From: Paraburkholderia unamae
Lineage (GTDB): Bacteria; Pseudomonadota; Gammaproteobacteria; Burkholderiales; Burkholderiaceae
Assembly: GCF_003268775.1 (NCBI RefSeq)
Contig: NZ_QLSU01000003.1
Location: 352,248 to 416,247 of the forward strand
Length of the DNA stretch: 64,000 nucleotides
Reading direction: 5' to 3'
The notes under the pieces were generated by a model, which saw only the letters and a list, made by a program, of their open reading frames with translations, was not told the DNA's origin and ran no database searches. A program made the translations under genes and the position numbers. Shown one piece after another: positions 46,613 to 55,786 of this stretch. Each line of letters starts with the position of its first letter. Position 1 is the stretch's first letter.

Positions 46613-47778
46613 TGCCTGGCTCGCACGTCGAGTTTCCGAATGCCGCCGCCCGCCTGAGCCCGCCGGCCGCCCATGTCCTCATCGCCGGGTTCGCGCGCGA
46701 AGGCGTGATCGTCGTGATCGGCAACGCGCTGATCGCCTTCGCGCTCACGGCCGCCGGCATCGGCAAAGGCAAAGGCTTCTTCGACAACTTCGTGTTCAGC
46801 GAGGCGATCGGGATCTCGATCATGCTGCTGCTCGGCGTCGGCCGCTTCGTTTTACAGCGCCGCAATGCGCTCACGGTCCCGCGCCTCGCCCTGGTGATGG
46901 TGCTCGCCATCGTGTTCGGCGCGGCGCTCGGGCGCGGCATCGCCAGCCTCTTGCTGGGGCTCGACGTGCGCCGGACGTTCGCGGCGAAGGATCTCGCCCT
47001 GACCGGCTGGATCGCGCTCAGCGCCACACTGATCGCCACGTGGTACGGCTGGTCGCGCACGCGCATCGCGGAGCTGAGCGAGCAGGTCGCGCGCACCGCC
47101 TGGCAGAAGGAAGCCGCCGAGCGCACCGCGCTCGGCGCGCGCCTGCAAGCGCTTCAGGCGCAGATCGAACCACACTTTCTGTTCAACACGCTGGCGACGC
47201 TCGACAGCCTGATCGCCTCCGACCCGCCGCGCGCCCGCGAATTGCTCGCGAGCCTCAACCGCTTTCTACGCGCGACGCTGGAGGCCTCCCGCACGCAAAG
47301 CGAAACGCTCGCGCTCCAGTTCGCAGTGCTCGAATCGATGCTCGCCGTGCATGCCATGCGGCTCGGCCCGCGCCTCGCCTACACGTTCGATTTGCCGCGC
47401 GATTGCGTGAGGCTGGCGGTGCCGCCCATGCTGTTGCAGCCGCTGGTGGAGAACGCGCTCAAGCACGGCATTCAGGGCGCGGTCCAGGGCGGACGGATCG
47501 ACGTGAGCGCCCGGCGCGACGGCTCGCATGTCGAACTGAGCGTCGCGGACACGGGCGCGGGCTTTGGCGCGACGCCCGGCACGCAGGGCGCGGGCGTCGG
47601 CCTCGCGAACGTGCGCGAGCGGCTCGCGGCGCTCTATGGCGAGAACGCCTCGCTCACGCTGATCGAGAACGCGCCGCACGGACTCATTGCGCGCGTGCGG
47701 CTGCCCGCTCACGATGCGGACGACGCGGGCAACTCCGGCGCGCCCGGCAACGCGGGAGCCACGGGAACCACGCCATGA
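46609..47778 (+). CDS. LytS/YpdA-type sensor histidine kinase
   Basis: A 389-residue kinase. Four membrane segments (about residues 20-145) form the sensor part, and the transmitter is of the His_kinase (LytS) class: LQAQIEPHFLFNTLATLDSL holds the phosphorylated His, then HATPase with PLVENALKHGIQG and DTGAGFG. It starts inside the DUF2306 stop and ends overlapping the response-regulator start (ATGA), so all three are tightly coupled. The signal is unknown. The C-terminal 20 residues are Gly/Ala/Asn-rich. Confidence 0.86.
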   Translation: MMPGSHVEFPNAAARLSPPAAHVLIAGFAREGVIVVIGNALIAFALTAAGIGKGKGFFDNFVFSEAIGISIMLLLGVGRFVLQRRNALTVPRLALVMVLAIVFGAALGRGIASLLLGLDVRRTFAAKDLALTGWIALSATLIATWYGWSRTRIAELSEQVARTAWQKEAAERTALGARLQALQAQIEPHFLFNTLATLDSLIASDPPRARELLASLNRFLRATLEASRTQSETLALQFAVLESMLAVHAMRLGPRLAYTFDLPRDCVRLAVPPMLLQPLVENALKHGIQGAVQGGRIDVSARRDGSHVELSVADTGAGFGATPGTQGAGVGLANVRERLAALYGENASLTLIENAPHGLIARVRLPAHDADDAGNSGAPGNAGATGTTP

Positions 47779-48644
47779 AACGCCGCGCGCCCGCCCATGC
47801 CGCGCCCACCGCGCCCACCGCGCTGATCGCCGAAGACGAGCCGCTGATCGCCGCCGCGCTCGAACGCGAACTGGCGCACGCGTGGCCGGATCTGCATATC
47901 GCGGCGAGCGTCGGCAACGGCCATGACGCCATCGAGCGCATTGGCGCGCTCGCGCCCGATGTGGCGTTCCTCGACATCGCCATGCCGGGCGCGAGCGGCC
48001 TCGACGTCGCGCGCGCGTGCGCGCAACTCGCCGCGCCGCCGCAAATCGTGTTCGTGACGGCCTTCGACGCCTACGCGCTGGAAGCCTTCGACGCCGCTGC
48101 CATCGACTATCTGCTCAAGCCCGTCGAGGCGGCGCGGCTCGCGCGCACGGTGGAGCGGCTGCGAGAGCGGCTCGCGCGATCTTCCGGGAGCGCGGCGGGC
48201 GAGCCGGGAACCGCTCCGCAGATGCAAGCCGACCTTCAGCGCGTGCTGCGCCAACTGGAAACGATCACGCAGGACGTGCGCGAAGCGCGTGCGGGCGCGC
48301 AGGCGCGTTCAGGCCCGGCGCCGCTGCGTTATCTGCGCGCCTCCAGCGGCAACGACATCCGCATGGTTCCGGTGGAAGATGTTCTGTACTTCGAAGCCGC
48401 CGACAAATATGTCGTGGTCACGACGCACGGCGGCGAGCTGCTGATCCGCACGAGCCTGCGCGAGTTGTGCGAGCAACTGGACCCCGCGCGCTTCTGGCAG
48501 GTGCACCGCAGCACCGTGGTCAACGTGGATCAGGTGGAAAGCGCCTCGGTCAGTGCGCTCGGGAAGATGACGCTGCGCCTGCGCGGCCACGCCGGCGCGC
48601 TCGCGGTGAGCCGCCAGTACGCGCATTTGTTCCGGCAGATGTGA
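47775..48644 (+). CDS. LytTR-family response regulator
   Basis: A 289-residue response regulator. The receiver (about 15-130) has its phosphoacceptor in FLDIAMPG and the conserved Lys in DYLLKPV. The C-terminal LytTR DNA-binding domain (about 185-285) starts at RYLRASSGNDIRMVPVEDVLYFEAADKYVVV and includes FWQVHRSTVVNVDQV. It is the partner of the LytS-type kinase upstream. Target promoters are unknown; the DUF2306 gene in the same operon may be one. Confidence 0.87.
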   Translation: MKRRAPAHAAPTAPTALIAEDEPLIAAALERELAHAWPDLHIAASVGNGHDAIERIGALAPDVAFLDIAMPGASGLDVARACAQLAAPPQIVFVTAFDAYALEAFDAAAIDYLLKPVEAARLARTVERLRERLARSSGSAAGEPGTAPQMQADLQRVLRQLETITQDVREARAGAQARSGPAPLRYLRASSGNDIRMVPVEDVLYFEAADKYVVVTTHGGELLIRTSLRELCEQLDPARFWQVHRSTVVNVDQVESASVSALGKMTLRLRGHAGALAVSRQYAHLFRQM

Positions 48645-48674
48645 GCAGATGTGAGCGGCTTTGGGCGCGATGCG

Positions 48675-49430
48675 CTACGCCTGCCCCGGCGGTAACGCAC
48701 TGCCGCCCAGATACGTCGCGCGCACGCGGTTGTCGCCCGCCAGCTCGCTCGACGAACCCGAAAGCGCCACACGGCCCCCCTCCAGCACGTAAGCCCGGCT
48801 CGCGATGCGCAGCGCCTGGCGTGCGTTCTGCTCCACAAGCAGAACGGCCGTGCCCGCGCTACTGATGCGCGCGATCACCTCGAAAATGCCGCGCACGAGC
48901 TTCGGCGCCAGGCCCATGGATGGCTCGTCGAGCAGCACGAGCTTCGGCTTGAGCATGAGCGCCCGCGCAATGGCGAGCATTTGCTGTTCGCCGCCGCTCA
49001 GCGTGCCCGCGAGCTGGTCCTTACGTTCGTGCAGTCGCGAAAATGTTTCGTAGGCCTGTGCAATGCCCTGTTCGAGCGCGGCAGCGTCGCGCCGCAGCAG
49101 GTAGCCGCCCAGGCGCAGATTCTCCTCCACGGTGAGGCCGCCAAAAATACGCCGCCCCTCGGGCACGTGGCCGATGCCGAGCGCGACGACGCGATGCGAC
49201 GGCAACCCGACGAGCGCCTGCCCCTCGAACGCGATCGTGCCGCCACGCGGGCGCAGCAGCCCGGAGATCGTGCGCAGCGTCGTCGTCTTGCCCGCGCCGT
49301 TGGCCCCGAGCAGCGCGACGATCTCACCCGGCCCGACATCGAGCGAGATGCCGTGCAGCGCTTCGATGTTGCCGTAGTTCACGCGCAGGTCGCGAACGTC
49401 GAGGAGCGGGTTGCCCGCGCCTAGCTCCAT
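48675..49430 (-). CDS. livF: Branched-chain amino-acid ABC transporter ATPase LivF
   Basis: A 251-residue ATPase. Walker A is GANGAGKTTTLRT, the signature LSGGEQQMLAIARAL, Walker B VLLDEPSMGLAPKLV, all as in LivF of the HAAT family. It is the last gene of the leftward liv operon and overlaps the LivM-LivG gene by ten bases. Together with LivH and the LivM half of the fusion it should import branched-chain or related hydrophobic amino acids. Confidence 0.9.
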   Translation of the reverse strand: MELGAGNPLLDVRDLRVNYGNIEALHGISLDVGPGEIVALLGANGAGKTTTLRTISGLLRPRGGTIAFEGQALVGLPSHRVVALGIGHVPEGRRIFGGLTVEENLRLGGYLLRRDAAALEQGIAQAYETFSRLHERKDQLAGTLSGGEQQMLAIARALMLKPKLVLLDEPSMGLAPKLVRGIFEVIARISSAGTAVLLVEQNARQALRIASRAYVLEGGRVALSGSSSELAGDNRVRATYLGGSALPPGQA

Positions 49431-51280
49431 AGCGACTTCTCCCCGCCGGCGGCATCGGGCCCGTCGTCTTCCTCGGCTGTGCCCAGATAGGCGTCGATGA
49501 CCACGGGATCGTTCTGGATCTGCGCGGGCGCGCCCTCGGCGATGATCTCGCCGTGGTCCATCACGATAATGCGGTCCGACACGCCCATCACGAGCGCCAT
49601 GTCGTGCTCGATCAGCAGCACCGTCACGCCCAGGTCGCGAATGCGGCGGATCTGCGCCATCAACGCGTGCTTTTCAGTGGGATTCATGCCCGCGGCCGGT
49701 TCGTCGAGCAGCAGCAGGCGCGGCTGGCTCGCCAGCGCACGCGCAATTTCGAGCCTGCGCTGATCGCCATAAGGCAGGTCCGAAGCATATTCGCTCGCGC
49801 GCGCGCCGAGCCCCACTAGATCGAGCCAGCGCTGGCCCAGCGCCCCGTGCTCCGCCGCTTCGTTGCGCGCGGCGCGCGTGCCCAGCAGTTCCGCCACGAA
49901 GGGCGTGTGCAGACGGTGATCCATGCCGATCAGCACGTTCTCGAACGCGCTCATGTGGTTGAACAAGCGGATGCCCTGAAACGTGCGCGCGATGCCGCGA
50001 TGCACGTTGCGGTGCGGCGCGCCGCCCACAAGCGGCTCGCCGCGCCAGACAAGGCGCCCGCCGGTGGGCCGGATCACGCCGGTCAGACAGTTGAACACCG
50101 TGGTCTTGCCCGCGCCGTTCGGGCCGATCAGCGCGAGGATCTCGCCGCTGCGTACCTCGAAGCTGATGCCGCCTATGGCGCGCACGCCGCCAAAGCGGCG
50201 TTCGAGACCGTGCACTTCGAGCAGCGTTTCGCGCGCGGTGGCGGCGTCGATCGCGCTGGTGTCGGCAATGGCGACGGCCGGCGCGCTTTCGTGCCCCGCC
50301 GCTTCCGCCGCCTCCGCCTCGTGGGCCACCCTCTCCTCCTCGGGCCGGGGTGCCGCGCGCCGCACGTGCGCGGGCCACAATCCTTGCGGGCGCAACAACA
50401 TGAGCACGACGAGCGCCACGGCGAAGCCGAAAATGCGCCACAGGTTCAGGAAGCGCAGCAGCTCCGGCAGCCCCGCCACGATCACCGCGCCGAGTATCAC
50501 GCCGGGAATGCTGCCGCGCCCGCCCATCACCACGACGATGAGAATCGTGACCGACTGGAGATAGGTGAACGCCGTGGGATCGATGGTGCCGAAGCGCGCG
50601 GCGAAGAGACTGCCCGCCAGCCCGCCGATCAGCGCGCCCATCACGTAGGCGAGCATTTTCGCGCGCAGCGTCGCGACGCCCACCGCTTCCGCTGCGGCCT
50701 CGTCTTCGCGAATGCTGGTCCACGCGCGCCCCAGGCGCGAGCGCCCAAGGCGCACCGCGAACACCAGCACCACGATGAAAAACGCCATGCCGAGCAGATA
50801 CACCGCGCGCGGCGAACTGATCTCGTAGCCGAACAGGCTGGGCGGCTCGATGCCGTAAATGCCGTTCGGTCCGCCCGTGATGTCGAGATTGGTCGCGACG
50901 ATACGCGTGATCTCGCCAAAGCCGAGCGTGACGATGGCGAGATAGTCGCTGCGCAGCCGCAGCGTGGGATAGCCGATCACGATGCCCGAAGCGCCCGCGA
51001 ACGCGATGCTGAACGGCAGCGTTTCCCAGAACGTGAAATGCAGCAGCGTTTCGAGCAGTGCGGTGGTGTACGCGCCGATAGCGAAGAAGGCCGCATAGCC
51101 GAGGTCGAGCAACCCCGCATAGCCCACCACGATATTGAGCCCGAGGCCGAGGATCGCATACGTGATGATGGTGAGCCCGACATCGACGATATAGCCGCTC
51201 GCGAACGCGGGAATCGCGATCGCCGCCGCGATCAGCACGATGGCGGCGACCCATGAGGTCTGCGAAGCCCGCGCGCGCAT
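49421..51280 (-). CDS. livM: Fused LivM permease - LivG ATPase
   Basis: A 619-residue protein joining two subunits that are usually separate. Residues about 8-315 are the LivM permease, with about nine membrane segments and the GYAGLLDLGYAAFFAIGAY and LRLRSDYLAIVTLGFGEI motifs. A charged linker rich in Glu/Ala (about 318-350) leads to LivG (about 355-600): Walker A GPNGAGKTTVFN, signature-like LPYGDQRRLEIARAL, Walker B LLLDEPAAGMNP. The fusion holds one ATPase directly to one permease. No frameshift or internal stop is seen at the joint, so the fusion looks real. Confidence 0.88.
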   Translation of the reverse strand: MRARASQTSWVAAIVLIAAAIAIPAFASGYIVDVGLTIITYAILGLGLNIVVGYAGLLDLGYAAFFAIGAYTTALLETLLHFTFWETLPFSIAFAGASGIVIGYPTLRLRSDYLAIVTLGFGEITRIVATNLDITGGPNGIYGIEPPSLFGYEISSPRAVYLLGMAFFIVVLVFAVRLGRSRLGRAWTSIREDEAAAEAVGVATLRAKMLAYVMGALIGGLAGSLFAARFGTIDPTAFTYLQSVTILIVVVMGGRGSIPGVILGAVIVAGLPELLRFLNLWRIFGFAVALVVLMLLRPQGLWPAHVRRAAPRPEEERVAHEAEAAEAAGHESAPAVAIADTSAIDAATARETLLEVHGLERRFGGVRAIGGISFEVRSGEILALIGPNGAGKTTVFNCLTGVIRPTGGRLVWRGEPLVGGAPHRNVHRGIARTFQGIRLFNHMSAFENVLIGMDHRLHTPFVAELLGTRAARNEAAEHGALGQRWLDLVGLGARASEYASDLPYGDQRRLEIARALASQPRLLLLDEPAAGMNPTEKHALMAQIRRIRDLGVTVLLIEHDMALVMGVSDRIIVMDHGEIIAEGAPAQIQNDPVVIDAYLGTAEEDDGPDAAGGEKSLWS

Positions 51281-51283
51281 CGC

Positions 51284-52183
51284 TCACATCCTCTCGACAA
51301 CGCGCTCGCCGAACAACCCCGTCGGCTTCACCACAAGCACGGCGATCAATACGCCGAACACGAACACGTCAGTCCATTGCGAGGACACATAGCCCGCGCC
51401 GAACGCCTCCAGCAGCCCGATCAGGAAGCCGCCCACCATCGCACCCGGAATGTTGCCGATACCGCCCAGCACCGCCGCCGTAAACGCACGCAGCCCGAGC
51501 ACGAAGCCCATGAAGAAGTTGATCTGCGTGTAGAAGAGACCTTCCATCACGCCCGCCACGGCGGCCAGCGCCGAGCCGATGAAGAACGTGAGCTGGATGA
51601 GCCGCTCGACGTCGATGCCCATGAGGCGCGCCGCGTCCTGGTCGATCGCAAGCGCGCGCATGGCCGTGCCGATAAACGTATGGTGTACGAACAAATAGAG
51701 CGCGATCATGAGCGCGAAGCTCGCCGCGACGATGCCGATCTGCGCGAAGGTCACGTGCACCTGCATCACGTCGAAGCCCGTATGCGTGAGCAGATGCGGA
51801 TAGGTGCGAAAGCCCGCGCCATAGGCGATCAACACGCCGTTCTCCAGCAGCAGCGAAATGCCTAGCGCGGTGATGAGGATGGACAGGCGCGGCGCGCGCA
51901 AGAGCGGCTGGTAGGCCACGCGCGCGATCGCCACGCCCAGCACGCCCGTGGCCAGCATGGCCGCCGCGAAAGCCACGAACAGCGCCAGCGCGAGCGGCAG
52001 GCGTCCGGCCGCGAGCGTGGAGAGCGCGGTCCAGCCCACGAACGCGCCCACCATGAAGAGATCGCCGTGCGCGAAGTTGATGAGCCGGATGATGCCGTAG
52101 ACCATCGTGTAGCCGAGGGCGACGAGCGCGTAGAACGAGCCGATCGTCAGCCCCTCGACGACGAACTGGAGAAAGGTGCTCAT
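51284..52183 (-). CDS. livH: Branched-chain amino-acid ABC transporter permease LivH
   Basis: A 299-residue inner-membrane permease. The N-terminal QFVVEGLTIGSFYALVALGYTMVYGIIRLINFAHGD is the LivH hallmark, and the conserved AIDQDAARLMGIDV loop contacts the ATPases. It starts 16 bp after the binding-protein stop and ends four bases before the fused LivM-LivG start. Confidence 0.9.
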   Translation of the reverse strand: MSTFLQFVVEGLTIGSFYALVALGYTMVYGIIRLINFAHGDLFMVGAFVGWTALSTLAAGRLPLALALFVAFAAAMLATGVLGVAIARVAYQPLLRAPRLSILITALGISLLLENGVLIAYGAGFRTYPHLLTHTGFDVMQVHVTFAQIGIVAASFALMIALYLFVHHTFIGTAMRALAIDQDAARLMGIDVERLIQLTFFIGSALAAVAGVMEGLFYTQINFFMGFVLGLRAFTAAVLGGIGNIPGAMVGGFLIGLLEAFGAGYVSSQWTDVFVFGVLIAVLVVKPTGLFGERVVERM

Positions 52184-52199
52184 GGGCGGCCCGGGGCGC

Positions 52200-53405
52200 T
52201 TACTTCATCGCCACCCACTTGCCGCTCGCATCCTGCCGCTGATACGGCTCGAACTGGTCGTTGCGCACGATGATCGTGATGTACACGGCGCGGCTGCGAT
52301 CGCCCTTCGGATTGAAGCCGATCTGCCCGGTGAGGCCCGGATAATTCGTGATCTTGTGCAGCGCCGCAGCGATATCGGCGGGCTTGGTCGATTTCGCGTC
52401 GGCAATCGCCTTGGCCGTCACGCCCACGGCGTCGTATTCATACACGGAATACGGTCCCGGCCCTTGCCCATAGGTCTTCGTGTACTGGTCCACGTAGTCG
52501 TGCGCGCCCGAAAGGAACTGCGCGAGCGGCGAGGTCGTGATGATCATGCCGTCCGCGGCCGGGCCCGCCGTCTTCATGAGCGTCGGGTCGTTGGTGGCGT
52601 CGCCGCCCATGAAGGTCATTTTCAGGCCCACCTGGCGTGCTTCCTTGACGAGCAGGCCGGCTTCGGAGAAATAACCCGTGTAGTAGATCACGTCCGGCTT
52701 GAGCGATGAAACCTTGGTGAGCGTGGGCGAATAATCCATCTGGCCCGGCGTGATCGAGTCGGCGTAGACCACGTCCACGCCCATCTTCTTGAGCGCTTCG
52801 ACCGTGTTCTGCGCGAGGCCCTTCGAGTAAGTCGTGTTGTCGTCGATCACCGCCACGCGCTTCACGTTCAGCGCGTTCTTCATGAAGCTCGCCGCGAAGG
52901 GCCCTTGCTGGTCGTCGCGGCCTATCGTGCGAAACACCGTGTCGTAGCCCATTTCGGTGAGCTTGGGATTGGTCGAGGCGTCAAGCACGTAGGGAATCCC
53001 GGCCCGGTGGAACGCCGTCAGTTCGGGCAGCGCCGCGCTCGAACAATAGCCGCCCGCCACGGCCACCACGCCCGCGTCCACGAGTTTCTGCGCGGCCTGC
53101 ACCGCCGTTTGCGCGTCGCACGCGTCGTCCTCGGGCACGAGTTCGATCTGCTTGCCGAGCACGCCGCCCGCCGCGTTGATCTTCGCGGCCGCGAGCTTCG
53201 CGCCGTTCACGATGTCCGTGCCGGCAGCAGCGCTGCTGCCCGAAAGCGGCACGGGCACGCCGATCTTGATGGTCTGGCCATACGCGAGACCCGGCACGAG
53301 GCCCGGCGCGAGCGCGGCCAGCGCAAAAAGGGCGGCGCCTAACGTTGCGTGCAACGTGCCCCGCTGGCGGGGTGCGTCGGGCGTGCCATTGTTCTGAAGA
53401 TTCAT
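52200..53405 (-). CDS. livK: Branched-chain amino-acid binding protein (LivK/LivJ-like)
   Basis: A 401-residue periplasmic binding protein, longer than usual by a 20-residue hydrophilic start before the signal peptide core (about 20-45, ending near AYGQT). The mature part has IKIGVPVPLSGSSAAAGTDIVNGAKLAAAKINAAGG-type features, GYCSSAALPELTAFH and YEYDAVGVTAKAIADA, typical of Peripla_BP_6. It is the first gene of the liv operon. The ligand may be leucine, isoleucine and valine, or another amide or amino acid; the family is broad. Confidence 0.87.
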   Translation of the reverse strand: MNLQNNGTPDAPRQRGTLHATLGAALFALAALAPGLVPGLAYGQTIKIGVPVPLSGSSAAAGTDIVNGAKLAAAKINAAGGVLGKQIELVPEDDACDAQTAVQAAQKLVDAGVVAVAGGYCSSAALPELTAFHRAGIPYVLDASTNPKLTEMGYDTVFRTIGRDDQQGPFAASFMKNALNVKRVAVIDDNTTYSKGLAQNTVEALKKMGVDVVYADSITPGQMDYSPTLTKVSSLKPDVIYYTGYFSEAGLLVKEARQVGLKMTFMGGDATNDPTLMKTAGPAADGMIITTSPLAQFLSGAHDYVDQYTKTYGQGPGPYSVYEYDAVGVTAKAIADAKSTKPADIAAALHKITNYPGLTGQIGFNPKGDRSRAVYITIIVRNDQFEPYQRQDASGKWVAMK

Positions 53406-53613
53406 GTGAGCGGCTCCTGACTATGGACCCGACCGGGCGATGCCGCAACGCAGGCGAGCCCGCGCGGTCAGTTAGCAAAACGAAATAATTCGTCCGGTAC
53501 GAGACCCCGCGAACGTCGCGCGCTCATGGCGTGCGGCCTGCAAGGGAACCCGGCGCATCATGACTTATCCATGATAGGTGCCCGCGACCGTTTAAATGGT
53601 ATAGGGTATGCGC

Positions 53614-53661
53614 GTATACAAACCGCGTGCGCGCGGAGCGCCGCGAGGCAACTTTGTATAC
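53614..53661. repeat. Inverted repeat with GTATACAAA arms
   Basis: gtatacaaa (53614-53622) and tttgtatac (53653-53661) are perfect 9-bp arms 30 bases apart; cgc lies outside both. Each arm contains the GTATAC core also found in the palindrome at 5550. It lies 209-256 bp upstream of livK and could be paired operator half-sites. Confidence 0.5.
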
Positions 53662-53694
53662 ACGCGCAGAGCGGGAAAATGGGGACCGCCGTGC

Positions 53695-53722
53695 CGGGCG
53701 AAGCTATCCGGGCGAAGCTATC
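53695..53722 (+). repeat. Perfect 14-bp tandem duplication
   Basis: cgggcgaagctatc occurs twice without a gap in the acs/liv spacer, indicating a recent local duplication. No function is apparent. Confidence 0.75.
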
Positions 53723-53741
53723 TGCGGTATTGCACCGCGGC

Positions 53742-53775
53742 GCGCTCAAAGACGTTTGTGAACGTTTTTGAGCGC
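53742..53775. terminator. Long hairpin just after acs
   Basis: Arms gcgctcaaa and tttgagcgc (9 bp) enclose an inner stem acgtt/aacgt with loop tgtg, separated by one mismatch. It starts 12 bases after the acs stop in the direction of transcription. The position fits a transcription end, but no T-run follows, so it may rather protect the 3' end or be a protein-binding palindrome. Confidence 0.45.
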
Positions 53776-53786
53776 ATCCGCCTCTC

Positions 53787-55727
53787 TCAGTGCGCCACGC
53801 GATGGTCGATCAACTCCTTCACCACGCGCGGGTCGGCCAGCGTCGAAACATCGCCCAGGTTTTCATACTCGCCATCGGCGATCTTGCGCAGAATGCGACG
53901 CATGATCTTGCCAGAACGCGTTTTCGGCAACACCGGGGCCCACTGGATGAAATCGGGGCTCGCGATCGGCCCGATCTCCTGGCGCACGCGCGCCACGAGC
54001 GCCGCGCGCAGCGCATCGCTCGGCTCCACGCCCGCCTTCAGCGTCACATAGGCATAGATGCCCTGCCCCTTGAGCGAATGCGGAAAGCCTACTACGGCCG
54101 CTTCCGCCACGTCGGGGTGCGAGACCAGCGCGCTCTCCACCTCCGCCGTCCCCAGCCGGTGCCCCGAGACGTTCACCACATCGTCGATACGCCCCGTGAT
54201 CCAGTAGTCGCCATCGGCGTCGCGGTAGCAGCCGTCGCCCGTGTAATACTTGCCTTCGAACTGGCTGTAATAGACCTGACGCATGCGCTCGGGGTCGCCG
54301 TAGACGTAGCGCATTTGCCCCGGCCACGAGTCGAGCATGCAGAGGCTGCCGGCCGCCGGGCCGTCGAGCACGTTGCCCTTTTCGTCGACGATCGCCGGGC
54401 GGATGCCGAAGAACGGCCGCGTGGCCGAGCCCGGCTTGAGCGTGGTCGCACCCGGCAGCGCCGTGATCATGATGCCGCCCGTTTCGGTTTGCCACCAGGT
54501 ATCGACAACGGGGCAGCGCTTGTCGCCCACCACTTCGTAATACCAGAGCCATGCCGCCGGATTGATCGGTTCGCCCACCGTGCCGAGCAGGCGCAGCGAC
54601 TTGCGCGAAGTGCGCTTGACCGGCCCCTCGCCGTCGCGCACGAGCGCGCGAATGGCCGTGGGCGCGGTGTAGATGATCTGCACGTTGTGCTTGTCGCACA
54701 CCTGCCAGAAGCGCGAACTGTCGGGATAGTTCGGCAAGCCTTCGAACATGAGCGTGGTCGCGCCATTGGCAAGCGGCCCGTAGACGATGTAGCTGTGCCC
54801 CGTCACCCAGCCCACATCGGCCGTGCACCAGTACACATCGCCGTCGTGATAGTCGAACACGTACTGGTGCGTGAGCGACACATAGGTCAAGTAACCGCCC
54901 GTGGTGTGGACAACGCCTTTGGGCTTGCCCGTCGAGCCGGAGGTGTAGAGGATATACAGCGCATCTTCGGCGTTCATTTCCTCCACCGGACAATCCGCAG
55001 GACTCCGATCGATCAGTTCGTGATACCAGTGGTCGCGCCCTTCGCGCCAGTCGATCTTGCCACCCGTGCGCCGTACCACCACGCACGCGCTCACCTCGGG
55101 GCATTTCGCCATGGCGGCGTCGGCGCTGGCCTTCATTGCGATCGTGCGGCCGCCGCGCACGCCTTCGTCGGCCGTAATGACGAGCGTCGAAGCGCAGTCC
55201 TGAATGCGGTTGGCAAGCGCCTCGGGCGAGAAGCCGCCGAACACCACCGAATGGATCGCGCCGATGCGCGCGCAGGCGAGCATCGCCACCGCGGCCTCGG
55301 GAATCATCGGCATATAGATCGTCACGCGCTCGCCGCGCTTCACGCCCAGCGACTTGAGCGCATTGGCGAACTTGCACACCTCGGCATGCAACTCGCGATA
55401 CGTGATGGTCCGGCTCACCGCGGGATCGTCGCCCTCCCAGATGATGGCGGGCCGCTCGCCACGCGCGGCCACATGCCGGTCGAGACAGTTGCTCGATACG
55501 TTGAGCGTGCCGTCGTAGAACCAGCGTATGTGCAGGTCGCGGCTCGCGAACGAGACGTCCTTCACGCGGGTGTACGGTTTGATCCAGTCGAGCCGTTTGC
55601 CCTGTTCGCCCCAGAACGCTTCGGGGTCCTCGGTCGAGCGGCGGTACATCGCTTCATAACCGGCCTGGTCGACCCATGCCTTCGCGGCCCATTCCGCGGA
55701 AGGCGGAAAGACCAGATGCTCATCCAT
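53787..55727 (-). CDS. acs: Acetyl-CoA synthetase
   Basis: A 646-residue AMP-forming ligase that converts acetate, ATP and CoA to acetyl-CoA. The ATP-binding loop is [15 protein letters not shown] (about residues 263-277), then WWQTETGG and the [18 protein letters not shown] hinge (about 510-525). The C-terminal [11 protein letters not shown] holds the lysine whose acetylation switches the enzyme off. Length and motifs match Acs rather than propionyl-CoA synthetase. The frame is open upstream across the neighbouring gene, but ATG 55727 begins the conserved N-terminus. It follows the acetate transporter gene by 59 bp. Confidence 0.93.
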   Translation of the reverse strand: MDEHLVFPPSAEWAAKAWVDQAGYEAMYRRSTEDPEAFWGEQGKRLDWIKPYTRVKDVSFASRDLHIRWFYDGTLNVSSNCLDRHVAARGERPAIIWEGDDPAVSRTITYRELHAEVCKFANALKSLGVKRGERVTIYMPMIPEAAVAMLACARIGAIHSVVFGGFSPEALANRIQDCASTLVITADEGVRGGRTIAMKASADAAMAKCPEVSACVVVRRTGGKIDWREGRDHWYHELIDRSPADCPVEEMNAEDALYILYTSGSTGKPKGVVHTTGGYLTYVSLTHQYVFDYHDGDVYWCTADVGWVTGHSYIVYGPLANGATTLMFEGLPNYPDSSRFWQVCDKHNVQIIYTAPTAIRALVRDGEGPVKRTSRKSLRLLGTVGEPINPAAWLWYYEVVGDKRCPVVDTWWQTETGGIMITALPGATTLKPGSATRPFFGIRPAIVDEKGNVLDGPAAGSLCMLDSWPGQMRYVYGDPERMRQVYYSQFEGKYYTGDGCYRDADGDYWITGRIDDVVNVSGHRLGTAEVESALVSHPDVAEAAVVGFPHSLKGQGIYAYVTLKAGVEPSDALRAALVARVRQEIGPIASPDFIQWAPVLPKTRSGKIMRRILRKIADGEYENLGDVSTLADPRVVKELIDHRVAH

Positions 55728-55786
55728 GACGTGCTCCTCGGGATGAAGCGCCGCCGGGCGCGATGGCGCGGCGGCGCCGGAAACGC

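Larger units (their letters stand above)
53406..53786. other. Repeat-rich spacer between acs and the liv operon
   Basis: The 381-bp gap has no credible gene. It should contain the liv promoter (53406-53540). Its right half holds a large inverted repeat with GTATACAAA arms, a perfect 14-bp tandem duplication and a long hairpin next to the acs stop, described separately. Confidence 0.6.
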
